This document shows positions 1 through 11,337 of a stretch of DNA of 64,000 nucleotides, one piece after another. The notes under the pieces were generated by a model. The model did no database searches and was not told where the DNA came from. It worked only from the letters and a program-made list of their open reading frames with translations. The number at the start of each line of letters is the position of its first letter. The first letter of the stretch is position 1. The position numbers and the translations under genes were made by a program. Location: positions 66,858,031 through 66,922,030 of the forward strand of contig CM018682.1 of NCBI GenBank assembly GCA_009363875.1, read 5' to 3'. The stretch comes from Mikania micrantha. Taxonomy: Eukaryota > Streptophyta > Magnoliopsida > Asterales > Asteraceae.

Positions 1-132
1 GTCAAGACATCAAGATACCCATAAGTAGGGCTAGCAAAACAGATGTTATCGTGTTTAACATATTAGAGACGACACGATTAATGCAGGTATAAAACATGAA
101 AACGGCTTGTTTAACACATGTCTTGGTGATTT

Positions 133-270
133 AAGCATCACAACTCCAGCGAAGCAGCCTCTCTATTATACTTTGTAGTTTAGAGGTAAGGTGTGTCTTT
201 ATCTTTCCATCCCCAGACCCCACTCTAAGTGGGATTTTACTGGGTACATTGTTGTTGTACTTCTATGTTT
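133..270 (+). repeat. RTE-type LINE 3' tail (short copy)
   Basis: This block carries the tail also seen at the end of the LINE at 4080-8035: GAAGCAGCCTCTCTATT, then GGTAAGGTGTGTCTTTATC, a CCCAGACCCCACT block, TGGGATTTTACTGGGTAC and a short TTG run. RTE-clade elements end in TTG-type short repeats. It is either a 5'-truncated LINE or a non-autonomous element sharing the LINE 3' end. Confidence 0.7.
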
Positions 271-370
271 TTTTTAAAAAAAAAAAAAAGTCCATATCAT
301 ATATCCGTTTTGTCAGCCATACCCTATGACGTCCAAATATATCAGCCTCTATAAATGTGTGTGATAAGTC

Positions 371-922
371 ATTTTTAAAAGGCAAATTGGATTTAAATAA
401 TCCAAACTTTGACCCATTGGCCGCTGCTGGTCCCAACTATGAAAATCTCCAAAAACGGTCCGAACTTTCGACATATTTTCCCGTGGCGGACCGCCGTCAA
501 ATAAACCCTAACGGCGTTAACTTTTTTTCGAATTTCGATCGGATTTTTGAGGGCTTTTGTTCAGATGGAGAATACGAGCCGAATGACATATAACTTACCT
601 CGAAACGTTGCTTCAAATCTCCCAATTTTGGTGTTTAAACTTTCAATTCGTCAAAGAAATCATCAAATTGAGAAATTTGGAGCAACGTTTCGAGGTAAGT
701 TATACGTCATTAGACTCGTATTCTCCATCTGAACAAAAGCCCTCAAAAATCCGTTCGAAATTCGAAAAAAAGTTAACGCCGTTAGGGTTTATTTGACGGC
801 GGTCCGTCACGGGAAAATATGTCGAAAGTTCGGACCGTTATTGGGGATTTTCATAGTTGGGACTGTCAGCGGCCAATGGGTCAAAGTTTGGATTATTAAA
901 AGACAATTTGCCTTTTTAAAAT
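371..922. mobile_element. Foldback (MITE-like) element, ~550 bp
   Basis: Nearly the whole block is one inverted repeat. The left end, AAAAGGCAAATTG near 378, matches the right end, CAATTTGCCTTTT near 904-916. The arms continue inward through sequence around AACGGCGTTAAC and GGAGAATACGAG to a short loop near 625-660. The arms are similar but not identical. There is no coding capacity; the short ORFs inside are fortuitous. The target duplication is not clear because the ends are A/T-rich. A MITE or foldback derivative of a DNA transposon is the best fit; the superfamily is unassigned. Confidence 0.75.
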
Positions 923-1444
923 ATGCATATTCTTATAAAATACTTCTTTTCCTTCTCCCTCATGGTTTACATATCAATGGGTGTGAGCTCAATAAGAGGC
1001 CACGTACAACCATGGAAGTATAAACAAGTGTTCTATAGATCACCTTTAAGCCACATTTTATCCTCTTAAAGCACTATATGTTAAGATGGTTAATCTATAA
1101 AAATATATTTTATTATTTTTCATATTAATATTTAAGAATTACAAATTACAACCAAAAATATAAAAAAAACTACTGCATTCAAGCTATAAAACTAATGTTC
1201 ATCTCTTTTAAATGTTAAATTTTTGTAAATATACCCAACCATTAAAGGTAAGTCATACAAACATGCTTTTATTAAAATCATAAAAATTAACAGATTAGCA
1301 ACCTACTTGGTTAACCCAAACCCAAACCCAATACGTTTAGCGTAAGGTTGTGGTGGATTCGACCCAAAACTATCACATGCCCATTTAGGCTACACTCTGA
1401 ACCCCACAAATTTTATATTAGGTTCATAACGTGATAACACCAAT
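923..1444. other. A/T-rich intergenic DNA
   Basis: Downstream of RAD51B and A/T-rich. I see no ORF, tRNA or repeat that can be named with support. Confidence 0.5.
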
Positions 1445-1626
1445 GCCGTAGAAATCGCTAGTCGCTAGTCGGTCGGTGAGATGGGGACTAGGGATTAACC
1501 GGGATTATTCGGGATTAATCGGCCAACTAATCGGCCTAATCGGATAGTCGGGCCTAGTCAGCCTTAGGGGACTAGCGATTAATCAGCCGATTAATCGGCC
1601 TAGTCGGGGATTTTTACAACCATGGA
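1445..1626. repeat. Dispersed ATTAATCGG-rich repeat
   Basis: It starts near GTAGAAATCGCTAGTCGC and ends TTTTTACAACCATGG, with many copies of ATTAATCGG, CTAGTCGG and GACTAGCG between. A longer relative lies at 27188-28013 and ends with the same ATTTTTACAACCATGG. The reverse complement of the ends resembles the beginning, so it may be a MITE with imperfect inverted ends. Confidence 0.55.
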
Positions 1627-1735
1627 TAACACTTTGTATATACACTTCTTTATATGTCATTAACTTGATCATCATGTGATCTTCAATTCTTTTACCAAAA
1701 GAAATGATTATTGAGCCGGAATCATCAGATAATCT

Positions 1736-4700
1736 TTACCTTTCATCTCCATGATGAACAATGTCAACATGACCTGCATACACACAGCCTCCTAATCAAA
1801 TCAGATTTCTCTGTTACAAGTACTTGATAAATTGAACATGTAACTTAACAACAAACCTTGATGATCAATTGCGTTTATTTGCGATCCTGCCATTTCTACG
1901 CCATCATCATTAAGCAAAACTATTCCCATTGAAGTAACTTGAAACGGGAATGCAAGTGGCGGTGACACTGGAGATTTTGCAACCTTTATAAATCGCTGGC
2001 CTGCATCAACATTGTCATAAATTATAAAAAATAATAAAAAGATTGGTTTACTTTTGGGTTTAGGAATGTCTCAAACCAACCTGATCTAGATTCAAGAACA
2101 AGTCGAATGTTAACAGCATGAGCCCAGTGAATTCCTAAAGCAGCAACTAGACGGGAATCACATTTTTCATTATCATCCTCTACGGTGAGGTCCCTGCTCT
2201 CTGCTGTATATTGCATTCATTAACTAAACATAAGAAAAAATAATTTACCGAGGCATAATCACAACATTAAGTCTTGGTTTTAAAATCAGGAGGTGCAAAG
2301 ACGCAATAGGTTCCCTGGAGCCGAGGCAAGAGGCAAAGACGCATGTATCACATACGTGAGGAAATAGGTATTTATATAATATCTATAATTAAGTTCAAGA
2401 TAATATTAACTATAATGTATTAATAGTAACCTGAAAACCCAAAATCTAGATAGTAAAACCTCTATATAAGATCTAATTTAAAAATAACCTGTATATGTAG
2501 TCAAAATCGCCAATCACTTCTCCTGAGGGCTAGGCATGCTTTATAAGACTAAACATTAACTTCATACCTTGGAAAATATACCGAAAGATTTGATTAGCGC
2601 CTCGAGATCTTACTTGATTTGTCATCACCACAGGTATTCGTGAAAACTCAGCGAGAGATCTGGAAAAGCAAATTAAAATAAAAAATAAGTTAATGAAGCA
2701 GTAATTAATATAAAAGTAGTTTTACAACAAAAAAGAAACATAAAACTGGCATCACTTAATGAACGATATATGCCAGCCCAATGGATGGTGCCTTTGAGGT
2801 CCTTGCTCGTATTCCCTGAATACAATAAGACACAACATGAGTATTCTATGCAATAAAAATATGTTGTTTGTTATTAACTGAAAGTAAAATATAGATCTTA
2901 AAATAAGTTTGTCACCCAGAAACAAGAGCAGCCATGCTATCAATGATTAGCAATTTCACTTGGTGTTGAAGGACTGAAACTTTTATTTTTTGCAAGCTGG
3001 AAAAGAGTGATATTTAGAACTGAAGCAGTTTAAATGGCACAAGGATGGATATTATATGTAATATAAGGATAATAGTGTCACCTCTCAGTGAACTCGGTCA
3101 AAGAACCAGGTCTTAGAACTGTGATCCTACCTGCCATCTACCAAAAAGAGAGAGAGAGAGAGAGAGCATTCAACTATCAAATGTTTAATTAGTATAATCA
3201 ATTATAATGTTCCTTCAAATTAGGAGAACATCTAATAGTCAAATGCTTGCCTTAATGGTAATTATAGTTATTAGTATTGTATTGTTAGTGTTTTAGTTTA
3301 CATAGCCAATGGACCCGAGATGGGCTTTTTTCTAGGGTTTGTTCCTTTTATATCTCGAGGGTTCCTGCTCCATTGTAATCATTCAGCTAATTCCAATCCA
3401 CTTTACAGGTAATAAAAGCACCCAAAATAGTGTCTCAAAAACATGCTCTCACATAAGCACCTGCCCAAGCTACCCTTCACACAACCAGCCAGAAACACCC
3501 TCCCTCTCTCCTTCCTTCCCTAACAAAATTCACCCGACCCGTCCTTGTACACAGATGGGGTGGGGTTTCCCAAGAACACTAAGAACGCCCTTAAACTGAC
3601 TTTTGTGGATGCACTAAGCATTTAAGTAGTGTGAGACATACAAAGCATACCTCTTTTGCCATGCCCTCCAAGCAGAATATTTCCGGAAAACTATTAATAC
3701 CAATTTCAATTAACCTGAAAAAAAAACATCAATATCTTTTCTTAACCATGAAAAAAAGATCAAAATATTTAAATTTTCTTTCTATTCATGAAAAAACGCC
3801 CCATTTGTGGTGCACACATATAATGTATATACACCATCGCTAAAACTGAAAACCACCATAAACCATCCCCACTGCAACCACTGAAACTACCTACCCCCCC
3901 CCCACCGCTGCAGTCAAAATCTGAACACCACCACAGCTCGCATACTTCAGTGCAGCACACTTCTTTCTGTGTTGACCCCCCCCCCCACTGCACACGCCTT
4001 TTTTTTCTTCGCTTTCCTCTGCTGCTTGGGACTTTTTGCAGGTTAAACGTGAAGACACAGACGGTAAAGGATCAGAGATCACGCTTCGATTGGGGGAACA
4101 GGCTGTGAGATTGTTCTTATCCCTCCCCCTCTATAATCTGGTTTAGTTTATTTTCTAATCACTATAGAGGAAGGGCCTATTGTCTATGTATTTGTGAGCT
4201 CTGTTGAATATTATTGCTTTATTGTTTTGTTGGATTGGTGGTATCGTTTTTGTATGCATTGGGAGTTTCTGGGCTGGTAGGGTGACCTTGGGGTATACTC
4301 TGTGTGCTGATTCGGTTTCTTGTAACACGTAGTTCTTTATTGTTGACCTTTTTGTGTGCATTATTGACTCTTCTTGTGACTTGTATCTCTGATCTTTTGA
4401 TATTGGACTGGCCAACATAGACGGGAGAGCACAGTATGATACTCTGAGATCATGTCCAGGGAGGAGAGGTGCGGGTAGAGGGAATATTAGGACGGGGGAG
4501 ATTTTGCGCATAGGATCATGGAACATCGGAACCCTTACTGGAAGAGTTTTGGAACTGGTGGATGCACTCAGAAGGCGCAAAGTCAAAGTGGCATGCCTGC
4601 AGGAGACAAGGTGGAAGGGAACAAAAGGAGCAGAATATAATGGATACAAGTTGTGGCACTCAGGATCCAATGGAGTAAAGAATGGAGTGGGATTCTTAGT

Positions 4701-7700
4701 TAGTAGAGAACTTCAGGACCAGGTGGTGTAAGTAAGAAGATACAATGACAGGATCATGATGCTGAGGATGGTGATAGGGGAGGAGGCGATTGCAGTGGTG
4801 AGTGCCTATGCACCACATGTTGGGTTGGGAGAGATTGAAAGGAGAGAGTTTTGGGATGGCATGGATGAAGTAATGAGAAACATCCCAAGAGATGAGAAGG
4901 TCTGCATAGGAGGAGACTTCAATGGACACATTGGGAAGAAGGAAGACGGGTTCCCTATGGCACATGGGGGTTTCGGTTTCGGATCCCGAAACGAGAGTGG
5001 GGTCACTCTTTTAGAATTTGCGGTGGCTCATGACCTGGGCATCATAAACTCGTTTTTTAAGAAGAGAGACTCACATTTGATCACGTTCAGCAGTGGAGGA
5101 CGTGACACCCAGATTGACTACCTTATGATGAGAAGAAACGACCGTGGCAGGTGGTGGGACTGCAAGGTATTTCCGGGAGAAACGGTGGTGTCGCAACACA
5201 AACTCTTGGCAATGGATATTGTTATGCGGAAGAGGATAGTAGATGAGAAGAAGAAGAACCCTCAGATTAAGTGGGGTGCTCTGAAGGGGGACAAGGTAGA
5301 GGTGTTCAGTAACAAGGTTCTAGAAGGGAGACATATCAGCATATGCGAAGACACAAATCAGTTATGGGATGAAATGGCCGAAAAGGTGACTAGAGCGGCA
5401 AAGGAGACACTTGGGATGACAAAAGGTTACACAAAAGGGCAGAAGGAGTCGTGGTGGTGGAACGAAGAGGTGCAGCTCAAGGTTAGAGAAAAGCAACAAA
5501 GGTTCAGGGAGTTTGCCAGTTGTAAGGAAACCACAGAGAGGGCACGACTGAAGACTAGATACAAAGAGGCCAAGCGTGAGGCAAAGAAGACGGTCTCAGA
5601 AGCAAAAACCAAAGCTTACATAGAGATGTATAAACGCCTTGAAACTAAAGAGGGAGAACATGACATGTTCAAGATCGCAAAGGCTAGGGAGAGAAAGAGA
5701 CAGGACCTGGGAGTGGTGAAATTCATAAAGGGTGAGGATGGACGTGTGTTGGTAAAAGAGAATGAAATTAAAGACAGATGACAGACATATTTTCATGACC
5801 TGTTCAACAAGAGAAACTATCAAGAAGAAGATGGAGGGAACACCGTGAACACGGGAACAGCTAGAAACAACTGTTATTGTAGACGTATCACCAAAGAAGA
5901 GGTTCATACAGCTCTCAAGAGGATGGGAAGGAGAAAGGCGGTGGGACCTGACGATATCCCAATTGAGGTATGGAGATGTTTGGGGGACGAAGGATTGGGA
6001 TGGTTGACATTGTTGTTCAACACTATACTCAAAACTGGTAAAATGCCAAACCAATGGAGAAGTAGTATTTTAATCCCCCTATACAAGAACAAGGGAGACG
6101 CCCAGTGTTGCGAAAATTACAGGGGGATCAAGCTGCTGAGTCATACTATGAAACTTTGGGAAAGGGTAATCGAGACAAGATTGAGAAGAGAAACCCAAGT
6201 TACGGCAAATCAATTTGGATTTATGCCAGGAAGATCGACAACGGAGGCGATACACATTTTGCGACGATTAATGGAGAAATATAGGGAGAAGAGAAAGGAC
6301 TTGCATATGGTATTCATTGATCTCGAGAAGGCGTACGACAGCGTACCAAGACAGGTGATTTGGGATAGCTTGGAGAGTAGAGGTATTCCCCAGAGGTATA
6401 TTGAGGTCATCAAAGATACCTATGCAGATGCTAAAACTAGTGTCAGAGCACCGGTGGGAGACACAGACTTCTTCCCAGTGGAGGTGGGACTACACCAAGG
6501 ATCGGCATTAAGTCCCTTCCTTTTTGCGGTTATTCTAGATGAACTGTCGAGGTATATCCAGGCTCATATCCCTTGGTGTATGCTTTTCGCGGATGACATT
6601 GTCTTAGTAGCAGAAACAAAAGACGAGCTAAATGTTCGATTAGAAGAGTGGCGAACCGCTTTAGAGCAGAGAGGCTTGCGCATAAGTAGGACAAAAACGG
6701 AGTACCTACATTGCCAGTTTAGCGGAGCAAACGGGGAAGATGAAGATGATCATGTGACTATTGGAGGACAAGAGGTGCCAAGGACGTCAAAGTTCAAGTA
6801 CCTAGGATCGTTTATACAAGGCGATGGGGACATTGACAGTGACATAGCGCATCGAGTCCAGGCAGGTTGGAAAAAGTGGAGAGCAGCAACGAGCATCATA
6901 TGTGACAAGAAGATTCCAGAAAAACTTAAAGGTAAATTTTATAGAGCGGCGATCAGACCAGCAATGATGTACGGCACATATTGTTGGCCGATTAAGAAGA
7001 ACCAAGTAAGAAAGCTTGAGACAGCAGAGATGAGGATGCTGAGATGGATGTGCGGTCACACAAGGCTTGATCGGATAAGGAACGAAGTCTTCCGGGAAAG
7101 ACTACAGGTGGCAAACATCTCGGACAACGTTAGGGAGGGAAGATTGAGATGGTTTGGGCATGTGAGGAGAAGAAGCCAGTCGGCACCTGTTCGGAAAGTA
7201 GAACTTCTCATCGTGGAGGGTAAAAGGGGAAGGGGTAGACCGAGGTTGACATGGGATGAGCAGATTCGACAGGATTCGACAGAGTTACCCCTCTCTGAGG
7301 ACATGATCTATGATAGGAGTACGTGGAGGCGAAGAATAAAGGTGCAAGATACATAGAGCTTTTTCTAGGGATCGTCGTTGTTGCTATTTCTTTGCTAGTT
7401 TTGGGATATATGATATGAGTCTATATGTGTTATATGCATGCTTGCGGGTTGGGGTTGTGGGTTAAATCTTTGCTGTTTTTGGGATTTAAGATAGGAGATT
7501 ATATGTGTTATATGCATGCTTGCGGGATGGGGGTATGTTTGTTTGTGTATGATACTATATGCTTGTTTTTGTTTGATTGCTTAAATGTCATAATGGGTTA
7601 TTGGATAGGAGATTATATGTGTTATATGCAGGCTTGCGGGATGGGGGTATGTTTGTTTGTGTATGATACTTCATGCTTGTTTTTGTTTGATTTGCTTTAA

Positions 7701-10110
7701 TGTCATAATGGGTTATGGGTTTGGTTTCTCTGTTGGTTTGTTTTAGTCTGGCTCGATGACCTATGTGGTTAGTGCTTAACTGCTTACCTGCTTATCTGTT
7801 TAAGTTTAAAACGTTAGTGCTTTATCCGTATGCTTTACGCTCCTACTTTTCATTAAATGTTTCAAAAAAAAAAAAAAAAAAAAAATTCGAGTTTTTCTGA
7901 GCCAGGGGACTCTAACGAAGCAGCCTCTCTATTCTACTTGTAGATAGGGGTAAGGTGTGTCTTTATCTTTCCCCTCCCAGACCCCACTTTAAGTGGGATT
8001 TTTACTGGGTACGCTTGTTGTTGTTGTTGTATGTGTGGGCCCTTAAGGGGCAAAAGTAAAAGTGCACTAATTTTAACGTTATTTCAATTATTGTGTGAAA
8101 ATAACGCTAAAATCATTGGGATGACGATGATCAACTTCAAACGATAACTTTGAGCCGGGGACTCTTTCGGAGCAGCCTCTCTATCCCAATTGGGATAGGG
8201 GTAAGGTTTGTATCTATCCTCCCCCCCAAGACCCTACTAAAAAATAGGAATATACTGGGTAAGGTTGTTGTTGTTTCTATTCAGGGAAAAAAGATCAAAA
8301 TTACTGGTACCTTCTTGAACTAAATTTGGATTCTACATCAATATAAATTACATGACCATCCAAACCTCCATAACATGATGGCAGTGCAGCCAAAAGAGAG
8401 ATCTTTAAGCAGAACTGCAAATTCAACAATAAACAAAAAAGATGATCAAGTGTTTACAGCCTAAAATGTCAATTTAGCATGCATAAAAACAATGTAACCA
8501 ATCATACAACTTTCAAAATGCTGTTAATAATATAATTTCAAATGCATGCAAATGAAGATAACTTAAAAACCCTACACGAGTAAGAGTATACTCTACAAAC
8601 CATATCAATGAAAATGGGAAATTGAAGTTAAAAATAACTGAATTCAAGAACTGAAATGATTGATTCTTCATAACCATAGTAATTGTCTTTTCATTGCTAA
8701 CTAACCATTCTTGTGATTACAACATAAATAGTTAGAACTATGTAATTGAAGTGTTCCATCTACTATCGCTCATGTGGTTATTTGCTACTTTGGAATAATT
8801 GAGGAAGTATCAAAGTGAAAGATTGGCATACTTGTGTTTTTCCAATTCCTGAGGGACCTACCAACTCTGTCAAAGTACCAAATGGAAGTCCACCACATAA
8901 TGCTGCATCAAGCCCCTTCAGATGTGTGGGAAGATGACCTGTCAGATACTCATTTTGCATGCGTTGCTCCAGCAAGGATTGAACCTACAATAGCTAAAAA
9001 AGTTACCATTATGCCAAGAATAAAATCAGGTCTGATTTCTTCATAACTGACATGAAAAAGTAGTGCAAGTAAAATAAGAGGATCTAGTATTACATATCAA
9101 AAGTTGAAGAATTTTAAAAAAAAATAAAAAAAAAATAATAATAAAATAAAGACCGTTTGATAGTGTGGAGATGCTATCTCACTAATGAGAGCCACTGCAA
9201 ACTTTACTTCTGCCAAACCCACATCTAATAATTCCATCAACTCAAATTCAGTCAATGATAATGCATCCTAGCAGAAAAAACTTCAGACAGTTAGTCAAAA
9301 CATAAATGATAAATTCTGGTATGCAAGTTTATTTACAACTTTGAGTTTAAGGCGCTTGATGAGATTTAAAACACCTCAGAGGCTTGAGGTGGCACTTGAT
9401 GTACTTCTAAGGCTGATATGCAAAAACAATCAAAGGGATGAAGAAACCAAAACAGGGTTTACTTGATAAAAAGATTGATATGTAAGTAAAACAGATGAGA
9501 GAGACATGGCTTCAGATTGTACATAAAGCTTTATTGGTTCTACACGAAGCAACATCCCACGTATGTGACGTGCACATTTTGTGCCTTGGCTTTTGAGACC
9601 CAGACACCACAAAATGCCTTGACCTTTTTTAAACCAAGTTTACAACATATGTAAGTTATCTTTACTCAGATACTTACAAAAAACTGTGCTTCTTCTTTGC
9701 ATTTCTGAAAATGAAAAGTCATTTGAATTCAAGCTAAGCTAAGCTAAGCTAGTATATCATTTAGGAGATCTAGTTTCAAGGAACAAGAACCCTAAATCCC
9801 TAAATCAATTCAACAAATTGCTAATTACGTAAATGAAAAGAATAATGGTAATTATAAATGAAACCAGTAGCATTAGTCCTTGGTCCTAACCTAAATTTCA
9901 ACAGAACGAAATAGAATCCAAATCAAAACCGTTTCTATTATCTACACAACAAGAACCCTAAATCCGTAATTATGAAATCATGAACGATAACATTTGACAA
10001 ATTATTAGCATCGGTACAGTACATACCTTAGCTGTAATGATATTTCGAGCTGCGAATATGTGCCGAAGGGATTTACGCAGACCCATTTCATTAATTAGCT
10101 TGTTCGCCAT
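1736..10110 (-). CDS. RAD51B: DNA repair protein RAD51B (RAD51 paralog), 12 exons, intact
   Basis: RAD51 paralog of homologous recombination, acting in the nucleus in the BCDX2 complex. Exons (minus strand, 5' to 3'): 10027-10110, 9154-9267, 8832-8984, 8311-8414, 3651-3714, 3082-3137, 2916-2996, 2756-2815, 2568-2659, 2081-2203, 1857-2000, 1736-1773. All introns are GT-AG, every phase joins, and the product is 370 aa, the usual length for plant RAD51B. The N-terminal helical domain (about residues 1-65, start MANKLINEMGL) leads to the RecA core: LPTHLKGLDAALCGG, Walker A GPSGIGKT at 109-116 and Walker B LLIIDS at 207-212, then LGWHISFIKSLAEFSRIP and LVAALGIHWAHAV. No frameshift or stop is seen. 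Intron 4 (3715-8310) is enlarged by an antisense LINE. FTSHI4 lies upstream on the same strand with its own promoter. Assignment rests on remembered similarity to Arabidopsis RAD51B. Confidence 0.93.
2280..2560. repeat. Unclassified sequence in RAD51B intron 9
   Basis: The intron carries AGGTGCAAAGACGCAATAGG and GGCAAGAGGCAAAGACGC, phrases that look like a degraded short interspersed repeat. No ends or target duplication could be defined. Confidence 0.25.
4470..5781 (+). pseudogene. LINE endonuclease (EEP/APE-like) region, one internal stop
   Basis: Endonuclease domain of an RTE-type LINE ORF. The start LRIGSWNIGTLTG and LQETRWKG are the hallmark N-terminus, followed by SAYAPHVG, GGDFNGHIG and THLITFSS-like and QIDYLMMR segments. 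These are the exonuclease/endonuclease/phosphatase motifs; the protein would nick target DNA. An in-frame TAA at 4729-4731 breaks the frame; reading resumes in the same frame with LRMVIGEEAIAVVSAY. A lysine/arginine-rich linker (about 5240-5770) leads to the RT. A TGA at 5779-5781, where the family has tryptophan, separates it from the RT part. Plant databases often name such proteins craniofacial development protein 2-like. Confidence 0.85.
5782..7356 (+). pseudogene. LINE reverse transcriptase (RTE clade), frame interrupted upstream
   Basis: Same frame as the endonuclease, after the TGA at 5779. RT motifs in order: KAVGPDDIPIEVW, SILIPLYKNKGD, NYRGIKLLSH, NQFGFMPGRST, VFIDLEKAYDSVPR, GLHQGSALSPFLF, and the catalytic box FADDIVLV near 6585-6610 with both aspartates present. 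A KYLGSFIQGDG motif follows, then the C-terminal LRWFGHVRRR and GRGRPRLTWDEQI typical of this clade. The RT part is open from 5782 to the TAG at 7354-7356. The product cannot be made as one polyprotein because of the stops at 4729 and 5779. Confidence 0.85.
7491..7722 (+). repeat. Tandem duplication in LINE 3' UTR (~114 bp x 2)
   Basis: The unit beginning ATAGGAGATTATATGTG at 7491 recurs at 7605 with few differences, including GCGGGATGGGGGTATG and CTTGTTTTTGTTTGAT. A partial third copy precedes it near 7418-7450. Confidence 0.75.
8150..8276 (+). repeat. Second RTE-type 3' tail copy in RAD51B intron 4
   Basis: GAGCCGGGGACTCTTTCGGA, GCAGCCTCTCTATCCC, GGGGTAAGG, CCCAAGACCCTACT and ATACTGGGTAAGG with terminal TTG repeats match the LINE tail at about 7900-8035, in the same orientation. 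There is no coding sequence. It is a SINE-like or severely truncated relative 115 bp from the end of the LINE. Confidence 0.7.
9340..9640. repeat. Dispersed repeat in RAD51B intron 1 (pair of 17570-17900)
   Basis: The core GATAAAAAG.TTGATATGTA, then GAGAGAGAC.T.GCTTC and CTTGGCTTTTG.GACC, is shared in order and spacing with FTSHI4 intron 14 at 17731-17885. It is an old interspersed repeat of unknown class. Confidence 0.5.
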
Positions 10111-10115
10111 ATCTC

Positions 10116-10125
10116 TCCCGCCAAA
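10116..10125 (-). promoter_or_regulatory. E2F-type site next to the RAD51B start codon
   Basis: On the minus strand the sequence is TTTGGCGGGA, ending 5 bp before the ATG. It fits the plant E2F consensus WTTSSCSS. E2F control is known for plant S-phase and recombination genes, so cell-cycle regulation of this RAD51B is a reasonable inference. Confidence 0.6.
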
Positions 10126-10177
10126 TATGAACGACAATATACAGGGATTTGTTCAATACGGATATGTTTTACGGAAT

Positions 10178-10196
10178 GGGCTACATATATAGAGCC
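10178..10196 (-). promoter_or_regulatory. Possible RAD51B TATA element with flanking GGGCT motifs
   Basis: The minus strand reads GGGCTCTATATATGTAGCCC, a TATA-like core inside a small palindrome, about 70 bp upstream of the ATG. Flanking GGGCT/AGCCC resembles plant site II motifs. The position fits a short 5' UTR, but the transcription start is not shown. Confidence 0.4.
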
Positions 10197-11337
10197 CAAC
10201 CCATTCTTACTATTTTTTTTAAAAGTATTGGTCCGCACTCGGCACTCCACCGTCCACTCTCCACAGTCCACACTTTCAATTTCGGAACCGGTCATGACTC
10301 CCGACGCCGGTGGGTACAGGAGATTTCGGTTTCTTAAAGAAATTGTAACTGGAACCAGCAAAAAGTCTGTCAAAATTGGTTAAAAACCCGATCCTAATTG
10401 GACTTGGTTCTTGACTTTGTTGACTAAAACTGAATCCAATTTATAACCGAAACAATTTTAAAAACTTTGTTATTAATTTGTAAATTTGTTTTCTTTACGC
10501 ATACATCTTATTTCAAGTTAATTAGAAAAAATTTCACTTGTTTATTAATAAATATTCATACATGTTTCATTTACCTCTACTAATTTTACAAAATTAGAAT
10601 ATTTATAAAAAAAAATTAAGTAAAAGTTGTGTGACCTTGAAAAGACAAAAAAACTTTAGATGACTTAATTGAAACTATTGAAAAACTTGATTACTTTAGA
10701 AAACATTCCCTCCCCAGATTTAAAACATGTTTCATCCACTCTCTCTTTTTTTTTTTTTATGTTTTAGTTCCTCTAATATTTCAACCTCAACCCAACTGGT
10801 TTTTGATGTTTAAACTTGACATCTTTGCTATATATCATATACATTTTCAATATGTTAATATTTTACTCGACATCAGTACTGTTATATAATTAGTTTTATA
10901 TATGTTTTGATCTCAATTCAGTCTATCATGGAAATGCTCAAAAAAAAAAAAAAACAATCCTGTCAAGTAATAGTTGTTAACAAATTGATTTATAAATTGA
11001 ACTATTAAATGATTTGATAGTCACTTTGGCATAAGAGAGATGCATATAAAAAAAATAAAAAATGAAAAATAAATAAAAAAGAGTTTAAATTTTCTAACAC
11101 ACTTATTTCATTCCCAATTTTTTTTTAATTTGTGTTTGCAAACATAAAAAATGTTACCAAATGCTACTTTCTTGGGTAACCACAGATTTTACAACATTTT
11201 CATGCTCCATGCTTCCTAGTCATCTTTCAAGTGCCAACATGAGCTTTCATGAACCATCAACTACAACTTACAAAACTTAGATCTTTGCCAGGACCCATCA
11301 TCAAACAAGCTTTAGATTTTTTTTCTTGTGATAATGG
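10197..11337. other. Intergenic region between RAD51B and FTSHI4
   Basis: Distal RAD51B promoter and FTSHI4 downstream DNA. It is A/T-rich with several A/T homopolymers. I see no coding exon or nameable repeat. Confidence 0.5.

Larger units (their letters stand above)
3850..8035 (+). mobile_element. RTE-clade LINE in RAD51B intron 4 (antisense to the gene)
   Basis: A non-LTR retrotransposon lying entirely in intron 4 on the opposite strand to RAD51B. A C-rich 5' region (about 3850-4440) is followed by one long frame encoding an APE-type endonuclease and a reverse transcriptase (about 4470-7356). Then come a 3' UTR with a 114-bp tandem duplication, an A run (7863-7883) and the tail GGGATTTTTACTGGGTACG ending in TTG repeats at 8019-8033. 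The 5' boundary and target duplication are unclear. Two in-frame stops make it non-autonomous today. Confidence 0.85.

Noticed and set aside
3339..3599. 86-codon ORF in RAD51B intron 5
   Set aside because: Opposite strand to the gene, low-complexity Ser/Pro/Thr, no supporting signal.
4155..4670. 171-codon minus-strand ORF
   Set aside because: Antisense to the LINE 5' region and endonuclease; chance frame.
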